Shown in pieces: positions 8,732 to 18,177 of a DNA stretch of 64,000 bases. The notes under the pieces were generated by a model that saw only the letters and a list, made by a program, of their open reading frames with translations, was not told the origin of the DNA and did no database searches. Position numbers and translations under genes: made by a program. Source of the stretch: Fimbriimonadaceae bacterium (GTDB lineage Bacteria > Armatimonadota > Fimbriimonadia > Fimbriimonadales > Fimbriimonadaceae); the NCBI GenBank assembly GCA_019638675.1, contig JAHBTE010000001.1:1520605-1584604 (forward strand), in the 5' to 3' direction. Position 1 is the stretch's first letter, and every line of letters begins with the position of its first letter.

Positions 8732-11129
8732 TGCTTTCTGTTTGATCAGTTGCGGGAACTTCTGGTTCGCCGACTGGTGCTAACGGGGTCTTGCGGTTTC
8801 GGCGGTAAAACGCGGAAATGAATCCCCCAAGCGTCATGATACCGACCCCCCACCAAACCAATATAGTCAGGGGCTTATAGAAGATTTGCACCGGGTAAGC
8901 CGGAGTGGTGTATTTAATGACCAAAGAGACAGCTTTTGTCGCGGCATCGATCTTATCAACATATAATCCCAGGCCTCTTCCAAGATCAACAACTGGTCGC
9001 TCCATTTCCCCTGGGCCAAGCAGTTTGATGTAGGGATGAACTGTGCTTTTGACTCCCTTGTTATTCACCTCAACCGTCGTGATGAATTTCGCTCCAAATG
9101 TTCCGACCGTGCCTTCGACTTCGTAGCCGTGATAATCAAGCAGTACGTCGTAAAACTGAGCGGATTGGCCCGGCAGAACTTGAACTGGCTCGCTTCCACC
9201 AAACTCGACGGTTTCATTACTTGTGTCTATGACAAATGGTTGAACAACCGTGTATACGTCGTAAAGGGGCCAAGAATGAATATCTGGCCAAATGAAACCT
9301 TGCGGTTCACCGTCTGCGCCAGCGATGAAATAGAGCCCTGGGGTTGCTTCAAAACTACGACCATCCTTGTTGTAAGTCAGCTTGATTTTGTTGTTTCGGT
9401 CAACAAAATCGGAGGTGTTGCCATGAAGGTCAACTTGGTAGCCAAACGCTTCCAACGATTTAGATTCGTGAACGATGCCCTCTACTTTTTGCTCAAGCCC
9501 ACGCGAGAAAATCAGGCCAGTGACGGCGAGAATCGCACCGATATGGGTGAGCATCCCGCCTGCTGATGCTTTGTTTGAATTAAAAAGCTTTGCCCCCTTC
9601 CAAAGGTTGGCAAATACTGTAAATGAGCAGAGCCAAGTAAGGAAAAGCACCCAAGGAATCGTTGGCATTGGGAAAGCGCCGAATAGCATCGAGGTCTGTT
9701 TGGTCTGGTCACCTGCTTGACCAGCAAATGTAAGAACAGCCGGGCCAAATTGGACTGATTGACCACCCCATTTGAGCCATAACAAGATGAATCCAACTGT
9801 GGCGATGCTGGCAGCAAGCACATTGGTAAATCCCTTCAGAACTTCAACAGCCGGCTTGTTTCGCCAAGTGAGAAACGGGGCAATCGCCATCAAGAAGATC
9901 AACGGCAGAAAAGGGAAGGAAATAATCGTGTTGTAGAGGTGTTCTTCAACAACTTTGGGTTTCTGCTGCATCAGCGATTGCACGAGTGGAACACTCATGC
10001 CAAAGCCAGTGATGACACCTAATGAAAGCAGCAGCCAGTTTCCGTAGGAGTAGAAAGTTTCTTTGTTCCAGCCTGCTTTTTCTGTTGTTTGTTCTGGATT
10101 TTCAGCGCGATACCACTTCGCGGTTTTGCGATATACCACGATGAAGCCAATCAGAGCCGCACTAACGAGGCCGATGAGAATATAGAGTGCACTTCGGTTC
10201 ATCTGGGCGAAGCTATGAACACTGGTGTCGCCGAGGAATCCGCTCCGAGTCAAAAACGTGCCATAGCCAAAAGCTAGGAACGGAACTGCGGCAAGGATTG
10301 CGTTGGTGAGTTGCCACTTCTTCTTTGCCTTTTGGACGAAAATCCCATGAACGAACGCGACTAAGGCAACCCATGGCACAAAGGAGGTGTTTTCTACCGG
10401 ATCCCACATCCAGAATCCACCCCATCCTAAGGTTTCGTAAGCCCAAAACCCACCCATACACAGGCCTACACCGAGCAAGCTTAAACCAATCAATGACCAA
10501 GGTCGAATCTGGTCAATCCATGTTTCCAAATCCCGGCTGAGAAGGGCGGCAACCGACCACGCAAATAGGGAAGTGAGCAATCCAAAACCAAGGAAGATCG
10601 TTGGTGGATGGATAACGACCCAATAATTGAGGAGCGATGGCGGCATCCCCAAACCGTTGCTGATATCAACGCCGTTTGGGTTGAAAAAGAACGGTGACTC
10701 AAACATCAATATCCCGCCGAGAGCCGTAAGAAATACCGAACCAACTGCGGCGAACTGCCTCTGATAACCTTTAGCCGCACGAATACATAGGCTAAGGAAT
10801 ATTCCGCTTGTTACAGCCCAGAGGAGGAAGGAACCCTCTTGTCCAGACCAGGCACCCGCAATCTTGTACTGAAGCTCGTGATCTAAAGCTGAATGCTTGT
10901 AAACATATTTAATCTGAAACTGTGAATTGACAAACAGAACGATTAAGCTCACAAAGGCGGCAATAAAGTTGAGGGATGAAAGCTGTACAAATAGTTGTGG
11001 CAGTTTTGGTCGATTAAGGATCGCGGTAACAAACGACGCTAACGCAAAAATAGTCGCGAGAAGAATGAATATTGACCCTGCGGTTCCGAGCCAGTTGAGG
11101 GAATTGACTGGTAAGGTGCTTGGGTTCAT
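8703..11129 (-). CDS. ccmF: Cytochrome c-type biogenesis protein CcmF (heme lyase component)
   Basis: 808 residues with about 14-15 membrane segments. The WWD heme-handling signature is GGFWMWDPVENTSFVPW (near residue 230), and a large periplasmic loop lies in the last third. CcmF receives heme from CcmE and attaches it to CxxCH motifs of c-type cytochromes. It lies 8 bp downstream of ccmE and overlaps panD by 29 bp. The protein is longer than the ~650-residue proteobacterial CcmF, which fits System I-type CcmF of other phyla. No ccmH or ccmI is visible here. Confidence 0.92.
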   Translation of the reverse strand: MNPSTLPVNSLNWLGTAGSIFILLATIFALASFVTAILNRPKLPQLFVQLSSLNFIAAFVSLIVLFVNSQFQIKYVYKHSALDHELQYKIAGAWSGQEGSFLLWAVTSGIFLSLCIRAAKGYQRQFAAVGSVFLTALGGILMFESPFFFNPNGVDISNGLGMPPSLLNYWVVIHPPTIFLGFGLLTSLFAWSVAALLSRDLETWIDQIRPWSLIGLSLLGVGLCMGGFWAYETLGWGGFWMWDPVENTSFVPWVALVAFVHGIFVQKAKKKWQLTNAILAAVPFLAFGYGTFLTRSGFLGDTSVHSFAQMNRSALYILIGLVSAALIGFIVVYRKTAKWYRAENPEQTTEKAGWNKETFYSYGNWLLLSLGVITGFGMSVPLVQSLMQQKPKVVEEHLYNTIISFPFLPLIFLMAIAPFLTWRNKPAVEVLKGFTNVLAASIATVGFILLWLKWGGQSVQFGPAVLTFAGQAGDQTKQTSMLFGAFPMPTIPWVLFLTWLCSFTVFANLWKGAKLFNSNKASAGGMLTHIGAILAVTGLIFSRGLEQKVEGIVHESKSLEAFGYQVDLHGNTSDFVDRNNKIKLTYNKDGRSFEATPGLYFIAGADGEPQGFIWPDIHSWPLYDVYTVVQPFVIDTSNETVEFGGSEPVQVLPGQSAQFYDVLLDYHGYEVEGTVGTFGAKFITTVEVNNKGVKSTVHPYIKLLGPGEMERPVVDLGRGLGLYVDKIDAATKAVSLVIKYTTPAYPVQIFYKPLTILVWWGVGIMTLGGFISAFYRRNRKTPLAPVGEPEVPATDQTESNATSDTLEV

Positions 11130-11137
11130 TCTTTAGT

Positions 11138-11533
11138 TCAAGAGGATGCTTTCGCCGAAGGCTTTGCTTCGGATTCGTACTTGCTTGGGCACTTGGTGAT
11201 GAGCTTATGGCTACTGAACTCACCGTTTGCCATTCCACCGACAACCACAACTCTGGTGGCATCGCCCATATTTGAAGGGGGTAGTCCAGCGTGAACAACG
11301 TTCATTTTGTCGCCGGCATCGTCAACAATGGTAAATCTGGTTTCTTGGCGATTGAGACTCACCTGGATTGATTCTTTGACTAAATCGCCCTGCAGATGAA
11401 GATTGTTCCCTTTGTGGTTGAGCGCTTCTTTAACAGAAACGTATGGGCTTGCGTTGCTCAGCATTAAGAACGCGATTCCTGAAATCGCCGCAATTCCGGC
11501 CACGATGCCAAGGGGTGAGCCCGACTTCATCAT
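11138..11533 (-). CDS. ccmE: Heme chaperone CcmE, CxxxY variant
   Basis: 131 residues: a short cytoplasmic start, one membrane anchor (about residues 8-27) and an OB-fold domain with HLQGDLVKESI and VVVVGGMANGEF. The heme-attachment motif near the C-terminus reads KCPSKY, so Cys115 replaces the His of the usual HxxxY and Tyr119 is kept. Cys-type CcmE is known from archaea and some sulfate reducers. It passes heme to CcmF, encoded 8 bp downstream. Confidence 0.9.
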   Translation of the reverse strand: MMKSGSPLGIVAGIAAISGIAFLMLSNASPYVSVKEALNHKGNNLHLQGDLVKESIQVSLNRQETRFTIVDDAGDKMNVVHAGLPPSNMGDATRVVVVGGMANGEFSSHKLITKCPSKYESEAKPSAKASS

Positions 11534-11704
11534 GATTTAATCATTCTACGCAACAAACTAGAAGGGTAGTAGGCGGAAATTCGTTCGATAGGGAACACGG
11601 CAGAAACTAATGGCGTTGCATTGTTTGCGGGGTTTTGCCAAGGGCCGACAACTGGCCTGCTTCTTGGGATAAAATAACACGCTGGAACTCCGAGAGGAAC
11701 CGAA

Positions 11705-12280
11705 TTGACTATGAGACCGATTTTGAAGTTTGGATTGGTGGGTGCGCTGACAGTAGTATCGTTGGCAAATTTTGCCCAAACGGCAACTCCCGCACAGATG
11801 GGAAGTTATGCAAACCGCACAGACTTTGGCACGATGCACTTACAAACAAACCTCGGTAGCTTTAAGTCAATCGATGGCGAAGGTCGCCTGGAAGTTAAGT
11901 TTTCTGGAACCCTGTTGCTGACAAAGCATACAGATGGCAAGATTGATGTTATCAGCGGATCGCTCCGTAAAGAATACGATAAGAATCAACGGACAATTTA
12001 CACAGGAACTGCTTCAGTGGTTATCACTGGCAAGTGGCGCGGTATTCAATGGTTCGGTAAAGATATGGTCGCAACCTGGTGGGGTAAAGGCGCTATGCGC
12101 ATTACTGGCGAATTTGATCGCAATTTGAAAACTGGCGACTACTGGTACGACAAGAAAGAGGAAGCATTGCCGTTTCCAGCTTCCACATTGATGTCCCTTT
12201 TCTTACCCAAGCCCAACTATGGTGCTGACCCGAACATTGTTCCACAAGGCCGCAAAGGCGGAACCGCTGGCGGCGGTTAA
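11705..12280 (+). CDS. Secreted protein of unknown function
   Basis: About 190 residues with a signal peptide (MRPILKFGLVGALTVVSLA, probable cleavage after NFAQ). The mature part is beta-rich with repeated polar/hydrophobic alternation, ending in a Gly/Lys/Arg tail (GRKGGTAGGG). The start is either TTG 11705, 7 nt after GAGAGG, or ATG 11711. No family recognised; an exported or periplasmic beta-sandwich is the most one can say. It precedes the nuclease gene by 12 bp. Confidence 0.7.
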   Translation: MTMRPILKFGLVGALTVVSLANFAQTATPAQMGSYANRTDFGTMHLQTNLGSFKSIDGEGRLEVKFSGTLLLTKHTDGKIDVISGSLRKEYDKNQRTIYTGTASVVITGKWRGIQWFGKDMVATWWGKGAMRITGEFDRNLKTGDYWYDKKEEALPFPASTLMSLFLPKPNYGADPNIVPQGRKGGTAGGG

Positions 12281-12292
12281 ACTCAGGTTGTT

Positions 12293-13087
12293 GTGTTAAC
12301 CCAAAGCTTTTGCCATGTTCCTGGCCTTGGAGGCCACACAGAACGGGCATTATGGAAAGCAGGGTGTACCGGATGGGATCATTTTCTCGAAAACTCAGAT
12401 TGGTTTTCGGTTGGTTCGGCAGGACAAGTTGAGGTGCGAGAACATCTTGAACTTTCTAAAACTGCCTTAGAAAATGGGGTTCATCAGTTTTTTGCGCGTG
12501 ATTTAGGTGCCAAAGAAGCCTGGCGAGCTTTTCCCGAATTCCGAAAGAAGGTGATGTACCTTGACATCGAGACGGATGGAGGTCAGTATGGCGACTCTAT
12601 CACCACGATCGGCCTTTACGACGGAAATCGATTCACCGCGCTCATTAAAGGCCAAGACTTGCATGAGTTTCCCGACATTATCAGTAACGCCAGCATGATT
12701 GTTACTTTCTTTGGTTCAGGATTCGATATTCCGATGCTGAAAAAGGCTTTTCCGCAGGTTCCTTTCGATCAAATTCATCTTGACTTGTGCTTTGCTCTCA
12801 AACGTGTGGGCATCAAGGGTGGGCTCAAGAAAATTGAACGCCAACTCGGCATTGGTCGAAGCGAAGATACGGATGGGTTAAACGGTTTGGATGCAATCCG
12901 ACTTTGGAACGCACATCTCCGAGGCAGTGAAGGTGCGCTAGAAACTTTAATCCAGTACAACAAAGAAGACGTGGTGAATATGGAAGTTCTTGCGGAAATC
13001 ACCTACAAAAAACTCCGCGCCTTAACATTAAGCGAAGCTAATCTCACGGAGCGCGATCTTCCGTATAACTTCGCAAGCATAAACTAA
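12293..13087 (+). CDS. RNase H-like (DEDDy) exonuclease-fold protein
   Basis: 264 residues. The first ~85 residues are a variable N-domain; the nuclease fold then shows YLDIET (Asp91, Glu93), FFGSGFDIPML (Asp145) and YNKEDVVNM, in which Tyr-x-x-x-Asp supplies the fourth acidic ligand. This is the YprB/RNase_H_2 family pattern of two-metal exonucleases; substrate unknown. Start codon: TTG/GTG-type near 12293 (GTGTTAACC region). Its last 60 bp overlap ltaE on the opposite strand. Confidence 0.8.
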   Translation: MLTQSFCHVPGLGGHTERALWKAGCTGWDHFLENSDWFSVGSAGQVEVREHLELSKTALENGVHQFFARDLGAKEAWRAFPEFRKKVMYLDIETDGGQYGDSITTIGLYDGNRFTALIKGQDLHEFPDIISNASMIVTFFGSGFDIPMLKKAFPQVPFDQIHLDLCFALKRVGIKGGLKKIERQLGIGRSEDTDGLNGLDAIRLWNAHLRGSEGALETLIQYNKEDVVNMEVLAEITYKKLRALTLSEANLTERDLPYNFASIN

Positions 13088-14059
13088 TTGTTCGTCACTT
13101 ACTTGGTGGTGGAATACAAACCGCATTCGCTTTGGCCCAAATGGGAAAGCACGTATGCCAAGGTTCGCAAACTGCTCCGAAGCTCTCGCTGAATCAACTG
13201 GCAAATCTAACATGACAATATTAGTTTCTGGGTCGGGCGAACTCCATCCGTTTACTTCGTTTAGAGATTGACTAAATCTCTTTGCTTTCGCATGATCATG
13301 AGCGAGCAAAGGAAATATGTTGTCAAGGCCATAAATTCCAGCCGCGGCAAGCAATCCGGATTGTCTCATCCCGCCGCCGAGTCGTTTGCGCCAGATGCGG
13401 GCACGTTCAATATGATCAGCCGATCCGGCAAGAACACTTCCTACCGGAGCACCTAATCCCTTACTCAGGCAGAGGCTAACGCTATCAACGTGTTGGGTGA
13501 AGTCTTTTATTGGCCTACCGAGCGCGGCGGATGCGTTGAACAGCCGTGCTCCATCTAAGTGGACTTTGATTCCCAACTCGTTCGCGGTTTTTTGGAGTTC
13601 AGCGTGATCCTCCGGGGTCAATACTGATCCGCCGTGACGGTTGTGAGTGTTTTCAATGCAAAGCAAAGTTGTCCCCGGTGTGTGTAGCGATGCGGTAAGG
13701 CATTTCGCCCGCAACTCATCTGAATTAACTTTGCCGCCTTCGCTAGAATAACTTCTCACCGTCAGTCCATTTAGAACGGCAAGAGCACCAACTTCATAGT
13801 GCAAGATATGGGCTTCTTCTTCGACTAATATGCTGTCGCCCGGGGAGGTGAGGGCGGCAATTCCAATTTGGTTGCCCATTGTTCCGCTTGGCACAAACAC
13901 TGCCGCTTCCATCCCAGTTAGCTCAATGATCTTAGATTCAAGTGCTTGAATGGTTGGCTCATCGCCCAGAACATCGTCTCCTAGTGGGGCTTCAACCATC
14001 GCCGCCTTCATTTCAGGAGTTGGTTGGGTTACCGTATCGCTTCGCAGATCAACTTGCAT
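13028..14059 (-). CDS. ltaE: Low-specificity L-threonine aldolase
   Basis: 343 residues of a fold-type I PLP enzyme. The N-terminus [14 protein letters not shown] and [10 protein letters not shown] are hallmark sequences; [11 protein letters not shown] holds the PLP-contacting Asp and Arg and [14 protein letters not shown] the Schiff-base Lys. It cleaves threonine/allo-threonine to glycine and acetaldehyde. The stop is inside the 3' end of the convergent nuclease gene (60-bp overlap), and the start is 2 bp from the stop of the esterase gene upstream, so the two are likely one transcript. Confidence 0.92.
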   Translation of the reverse strand: MQVDLRSDTVTQPTPEMKAAMVEAPLGDDVLGDEPTIQALESKIIELTGMEAAVFVPSGTMGNQIGIAALTSPGDSILVEEEAHILHYEVGALAVLNGLTVRSYSSEGGKVNSDELRAKCLTASLHTPGTTLLCIENTHNRHGGSVLTPEDHAELQKTANELGIKVHLDGARLFNASAALGRPIKDFTQHVDSVSLCLSKGLGAPVGSVLAGSADHIERARIWRKRLGGGMRQSGLLAAAGIYGLDNIFPLLAHDHAKAKRFSQSLNEVNGWSSPDPETNIVMLDLPVDSARASEQFANLGIRAFPFGPKRMRFVFHHQVSDEQLVYACEVIRKIALREISFA

Positions 14060-14061
14060 GG

Positions 14062-14892
14062 TTAGATAGTTTGGGCAAACTCGGCGGCTTGTTCAAGAAT
14101 CTTGCTCCAACTTGAAAAGAGGAAAGCGTGTCCTTCTCGTTCAAGAATCTGCAGGTCTGCGGATACTCCTGCCTGACAGAGAGCATCATAAAGTTGCTTG
14201 CTTTGTTCAGGCGGAACAATGTCATCATGCGATCCGTGAAAGATGAGAAACGGTGGAGCGTTCTCAGAAACATATGTAATAGGTGAAGCTTCAGTGTAAA
14301 TTTCTGGAGCTTCGTGCACAGATTTCACCATGAACTGATCGAGGAAAGAAAACGCTACGGGATACTGTGATTCGTGGGGGGTTCTAATGTCCGTAATTGA
14401 ACATATGCTCACAACGCCGTTTGCGTTTTGTGCAGGTTCGCCATCTGAAAAAGTCTTCTTCAATCCTGCCATACAGGCGAGGTGACCGCCCGCACTGTTT
14501 CCCATCGAAACAATCTGGTTGGGGTCAACGTGGTATTCGCTTGCGTTGTCCCGCAAATAGCCGATGCTTTTAAGGACGTCGTCTATCGCGGCTGGATATG
14601 GATTTAGAGGAGCCAGACGATATCCCACGCAAGCTGCGGCAATGCCTTGTTGGGCAAACCACTCAGCACTATCGTGAAACGTTGTGCGGTCGCCGCTGAT
14701 CCAACCGCCACCATGGATTAACACAACTAAGGGAGTCGCAGATTTTGTTTCGGGCAGAAAGATATCAAGTTGGCGACCTCGAACAGCTGAATCGTAGGAA
14801 ACGTCACGGATAACTTTCACAAGTCGCAGTTTGACATAGCTAAAAATAGGCGTCTGGGCGATGAAATTATGATGAAAGTAGACAAATTTCAC
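14062..14892 (-). CDS. Alpha/beta-hydrolase esterase (BD-FAE / HSL-like)
   Basis: Up to 276 residues. The oxyanion motif HGGGW, the nucleophile elbow GNSAGG (Ser), the acid in HGSHDDIVP and the base in EGHAF give a complete triad. The arrangement matches the BD-FAE/carboxylesterase group that hydrolyses short-chain esters. The first ~24 residues fit the family poorly, so a GTG at 14820 ([10 protein letters not shown]) may be the true start. No signal peptide. It is immediately upstream of ltaE and divergent from the SARP regulator. Confidence 0.82.
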   Translation of the reverse strand: MKFVYFHHNFIAQTPIFSYVKLRLVKVIRDVSYDSAVRGRQLDIFLPETKSATPLVVLIHGGGWISGDRTTFHDSAEWFAQQGIAAACVGYRLAPLNPYPAAIDDVLKSIGYLRDNASEYHVDPNQIVSMGNSAGGHLACMAGLKKTFSDGEPAQNANGVVSICSITDIRTPHESQYPVAFSFLDQFMVKSVHEAPEIYTEASPITYVSENAPPFLIFHGSHDDIVPPEQSKQLYDALCQAGVSADLQILEREGHAFLFSSWSKILEQAAEFAQTI

Positions 14893-14983
14893 AATTTAAT
14901 TGCTAAATCATAAATTGTGTCTGCTATTTATGTTATATTTCAGTGAGATGATTCTACGGTTTCATCTATAAAGGGAGAGACAA

Positions 14984-16090
14984 TTGAATAGTAAAATGGA
15001 AATCGGCCTGTTTGGCCGGGTAACGATTCGTCGCGACTCAACGGTTTTCACGGGATTCCCCACAAAAAAGGTTGCGGAGCTTCTTGCTTTGTTGGCTTTG
15101 AATATCGGGCATGCCGTTAATCGAAAAGATGCGATCGCACTGATGTGGTACGGCTCGCAAGGGCCGCGAGCAGGCAACCGTTTATCGGCGACCCTTTATT
15201 TGCTCAGGCAGGTATTGGAAAGAGAGTTTGGCGATGATGCTTCAGAACTCTTTGGAACGGGAGATGGTTCTCTGTGGCTCAATAAAGAGGTTCAAACGGA
15301 TGTTCGTTCGGCTGAGCAATGGTGGAATCGGTTTAAAAATGAGTCAGATGTTGCGAAGAAGAAAGAAGCAACCGAACATCTTGCGAAGCTATACCAAGGC
15401 CATTTGTGCGGCGATTTGCAAAATACATGGTTTGAGCCTATGCGGTCGCTTTGGGCGAGTCGTTGGACAGAAAGTTTGCTCTGGATTGCCGAGCAAGATA
15501 CTGGGGAGGTTGACCGAATCCTCGCCGAACTCGCACGTATTCAGCCGATTCTGCCAGTAACCAAAAGCCGAGTCATCAGCTTTTTGGAGAAGGTTCAGCG
15601 AGAAGACTTATCTGAATCGTGGAAAAAGGCGGCGGGCACCAACCAATACCCTCAGCCAGAGAGCGGGCGACTAACCGGCATCCACATTGCCGATATCGTG
15701 ACCCGACCGCAGGCCTTTGAACTGCCGACTGTCACTTATATGCTGGTGCGGAGCCGAAACATTTCGGTAGTACAGGACCTCGCAGCTAAATGTGGTTCTG
15801 GCTTAGTGGAACTGCATGATGGGGGATTCGCCATTACGACGCGAAACCCGATAGCCGCGAGAATTGCGGCCGCTGAACTGAGAACTCATGATCCTTACTC
15901 AAGCATCTACATTTCAACTAGGGTTCACAGTCCGAACGATCAACTGCCGGGACAGTTGACTGAGCGATACAGCCAAATCCAAGCGGGAGAAGTCTTGATG
16001 AATCCCAGTGCGGCAAGCCTAATTGAACAGCACGAGGTCAACGTGATCTTAGAGCGCAAGGTGGGGCGATCTGAATATCGTTTGATTTAG
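14984..16090 (+). CDS. SARP/BTAD-type regulator with degenerate cyclase-like tail
   Basis: 368 residues from a TTG preceded by GGGAGAGA at ideal spacing (ATG at 14996 is the alternative). Residues ~1-95 look like an OmpR-type winged helix of SARP proteins (LFGRVTIRRDS...FPTKKVAELLALLAL, RLSATLYLLRQVLE); residues ~95-185 correspond to the helical BTAD domain. The C-terminal ~140 residues resemble a class III nucleotide cyclase (VELHDGGFAITTRNPIAARI, IYISTRVHS, GEVLMNPSAASLIE) but lack the metal-binding Asp pair, so it is probably a sensor. Its 3' end overlaps the convergent methyltransferase gene by 53 bp. Confidence 0.75.
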   Translation: MNSKMEIGLFGRVTIRRDSTVFTGFPTKKVAELLALLALNIGHAVNRKDAIALMWYGSQGPRAGNRLSATLYLLRQVLEREFGDDASELFGTGDGSLWLNKEVQTDVRSAEQWWNRFKNESDVAKKKEATEHLAKLYQGHLCGDLQNTWFEPMRSLWASRWTESLLWIAEQDTGEVDRILAELARIQPILPVTKSRVISFLEKVQREDLSESWKKAAGTNQYPQPESGRLTGIHIADIVTRPQAFELPTVTYMLVRSRNISVVQDLAAKCGSGLVELHDGGFAITTRNPIAARIAAAELRTHDPYSSIYISTRVHSPNDQLPGQLTERYSQIQAGEVLMNPSAASLIEQHEVNVILERKVGRSEYRLI

Positions 16091-16745
16091 TCGCGGGATT
16101 TTCCTCGGGGTTGTCTCCGGCAATTCCGAGGATTCGCTTGCTATTGTTTCTAGCCGGATGGAATTCGGGATGAGCTTGATAATGCGCTTGCATCGCGTAT
16201 TGCGTTGCTATTGCAACGGCTTGACCAACGTTTAGAGAAGTCGTCATTCCATATAGTGGAATTGCCACCGTATGGTGGCAAAGCTCCAATATTTCCGGGC
16301 GAACTCCATACTTTTCTTCACCAAATACAATTGCGGTGGGCGTCTGCCAATTAAAGGTAGCGATGTTCTGCGATTCTCGACTAAGGTGCAGCGCAACGAC
16401 CTGATATCCCTTGTCGCGCAGGCTTCGCAGGTGGTCAGCTGGCTCGCCGAATTCATACGATTGCCAGGCAGTAGAGCCTCGCTCGCCGGAAAGATCATAT
16501 ATATCATCCGCTTCCCGTTCCAGCAAAACGTGCTCCAATCGATAAGCTTCGGCAATCCTCAATATCCCGCCGTGGTTGGCGACTTTTTCCATCTGCAATC
16601 CCACGAGTTGAATTGGAGCGCGGGGGAGAGATGTGTAGGTTTCTCGTAGCCCAGGATCTTCTGGTGTTTTTCGTGCTTCTTCCCATGCAGCGCGGAGTTC
16701 TTCACGAATTCGCTTCTGCCGCTCTGGATAAGGCACTATTTTCAT
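16038..16745 (-). CDS. SpoU/TrmH-family RNA methyltransferase
   Basis: 235 residues. A ~45-residue charged N-terminal extension precedes the SPOUT domain: NHGGILRIAEAYRLEHVLL (motif 1), VFGEEKYGVRPEI (motif 2) and IPLYGMTTSLNVGQAVAIA (motif 3). Predicted to methylate ribose 2'-OH of tRNA or rRNA; target not assignable. The C-terminal ~35 residues after HPEFHP look unrelated to the fold and partly overlap the SARP gene in the opposite strand. Confidence 0.85.
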   Translation of the reverse strand: MKIVPYPERQKRIREELRAAWEEARKTPEDPGLRETYTSLPRAPIQLVGLQMEKVANHGGILRIAEAYRLEHVLLEREADDIYDLSGERGSTAWQSYEFGEPADHLRSLRDKGYQVVALHLSRESQNIATFNWQTPTAIVFGEEKYGVRPEILELCHHTVAIPLYGMTTSLNVGQAVAIATQYAMQAHYQAHPEFHPARNNSKRILGIAGDNPEENPATKSNDIQIAPPCALRSR

Positions 16746-16831
16746 CTTAAACCTGGTAATTCAGCGGGGACCAGCGAGATTGCTGGTACCGACGATTTAT
16801 TCATACCCAAGGTTGGGACTGGAGGCATAGG

Positions 16832-17038
16832 ATGGCCAAACGTAACTTAAAGGTGGTTCGACTTATCGAACCGGAACTCTGCTTGGAGTGCAGATTTGCC
16901 AATACCGCGGAAGTGGAATTGGAAAATGGCACTTTCCAGCGGATGATCCATTGTCGCCGGTTAGATTGCGACAACTGGGATTACAGTTCTGCAGAAGCAG
17001 CAAAATCAATCGTCAACGAAGAAGACCAAGCGGCATAA
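16832..17038 (+). CDS. Small four-cysteine protein
   Basis: 68 residues. Cysteines occur as CLEC (17 and 20), C41 (IHCRR) and C46 (LDCDNW), a spacing suited to one zinc or iron site. The C-terminal third is acidic. No family recognised. It stands alone between a divergent methyltransferase and the ABC-importer operon. Confidence 0.6.
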   Translation: MAKRNLKVVRLIEPELCLECRFANTAEVELENGTFQRMIHCRRLDCDNWDYSSAEAAKSIVNEEDQAA

Positions 17039-17140
17039 CTTGTGAATTCGCGAGCTTCTAATTTAGGCACGGCGAATTGTCACAAACCTTTATCGACTTA
17101 GTATCGGTTGATGCCTAATTTTGCTATTGAGTGTTGAAAC

Positions 17141-17157
17141 GTGCGTAAAATACGCAC
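17141..17157 (+). promoter_or_regulatory. Palindromic operator overlapping -10 box of the ABC importer
   Basis: GTGCGTA-AAA-TACGCAC is a perfect 7-3-7 inverted repeat ending at the base before the ATG of the BMP lipoprotein gene. It contains TAAAAT (17146-17151), a good -10 box 6 nt before the start codon, so the mRNA is probably leaderless. A dimeric repressor bound here would block both polymerase and initiation. Confidence 0.6.
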
Positions 17158-18168
17158 ATGTCTCGTTGGATCATTGCACTGTTCGCGATTCTGCTCGTTA
17201 TTGTTGGATGTTCGGGCGGAGATAAAGGCATTCCTGTTTCGGTCAACGATTTTCCAGTTGGCAAACCGGTTGAAGGCAAACTCAAGGTTGCTCTGCTCAC
17301 CCCCGGAAACGTCAATGACAGCGGTTGGAGTGCGCTAGCGAACCGAGGATTGCTCGCAATCGAAAAAGATTTAGGAGCGGAAGTGAGTCAGCAGACCGCA
17401 AAAGATGCTGGCATCAAAGATGCGATGCGCAGTTTCGCCCAAGATGGCTATCAACTCGTGATTGGGCACGGTTTTGAATACAACGGGCCAGCAGCGGAGA
17501 TTGGCAAAGACTTCCCAAACACCGTTTTCGTAACCAGTAGCGGCGGGGAAACTGCGGCTAACGTAGGAGCCTTCCGGTTTTATCTCGAACAAGGATTTTA
17601 TTTGGCAGGATTTATCGCAGGTAAACAAAGTAAGACTGGCAAAGTCGGCATGATCGGTGGGCCAGATGTTCCTTCGATTCGCTCAACCTTCAAGGCATTT
17701 GCGGCGGGAGCAAAAGCAGCCAATCCATCAATTGAAGTGATAGAAAAATTCACTGGCAGTAACGATGATGTTGCCAAGGCTAAACAAGCCACACTTCAAG
17801 CGATTGCCGAAGGAGCTGATTACTTGATCCACCAAACCAACGCGGCGGTGACCGGATTCTTCAGTGCTTGTGAAGAAAAGAATGTTTGGGCATTTGGCGC
17901 AAATGAAGACCAAAACAAACTCAGTCCGCAATGTATAGCGAGTGCAGTGATTCTTGCCGAAAAGCCGTTCGTTGCCTTGGCTACTTTGGTCAAAGAAGGC
18001 AAGTACCACGGAGAAATTAAGTTAGTTGGAATGCAAGAAGGCGCAGTGGATTTTGTGCTGAATCCGTTGCTTGCATCTGAGATCCAATCCGAAGTGCGGG
18101 AAGAAATCACCAAACTACAAGCGGCGATCATCGCAGGTGAGCTAACGATTCCTAAAGACGAATTCTGA
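17158..18168 (+). CDS. BMP-family substrate-binding lipoprotein of an ABC importer
   Basis: 336 residues with lipobox signal (ILLVIVGCSGG; Cys about residue 19). The mature protein shows the BMP/PnrA fold: VALLTPGNVNDSGWSALANR, then GHGFEYNGPA, FVTSSGGETAANVGAF and AGKQSKTGKVGMIGG. This family binds nucleosides (or related compounds). The three genes downstream supply ATPase and permeases. A palindrome directly before the ATG suggests repressor control. Confidence 0.9.
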   Translation: MSRWIIALFAILLVIVGCSGGDKGIPVSVNDFPVGKPVEGKLKVALLTPGNVNDSGWSALANRGLLAIEKDLGAEVSQQTAKDAGIKDAMRSFAQDGYQLVIGHGFEYNGPAAEIGKDFPNTVFVTSSGGETAANVGAFRFYLEQGFYLAGFIAGKQSKTGKVGMIGGPDVPSIRSTFKAFAAGAKAANPSIEVIEKFTGSNDDVAKAKQATLQAIAEGADYLIHQTNAAVTGFFSACEEKNVWAFGANEDQNKLSPQCIASAVILAEKPFVALATLVKEGKYHGEIKLVGMQEGAVDFVLNPLLASEIQSEVREEITKLQAAIIAGELTIPKDEF

Positions 18169-18177
18169 GAATCATTT

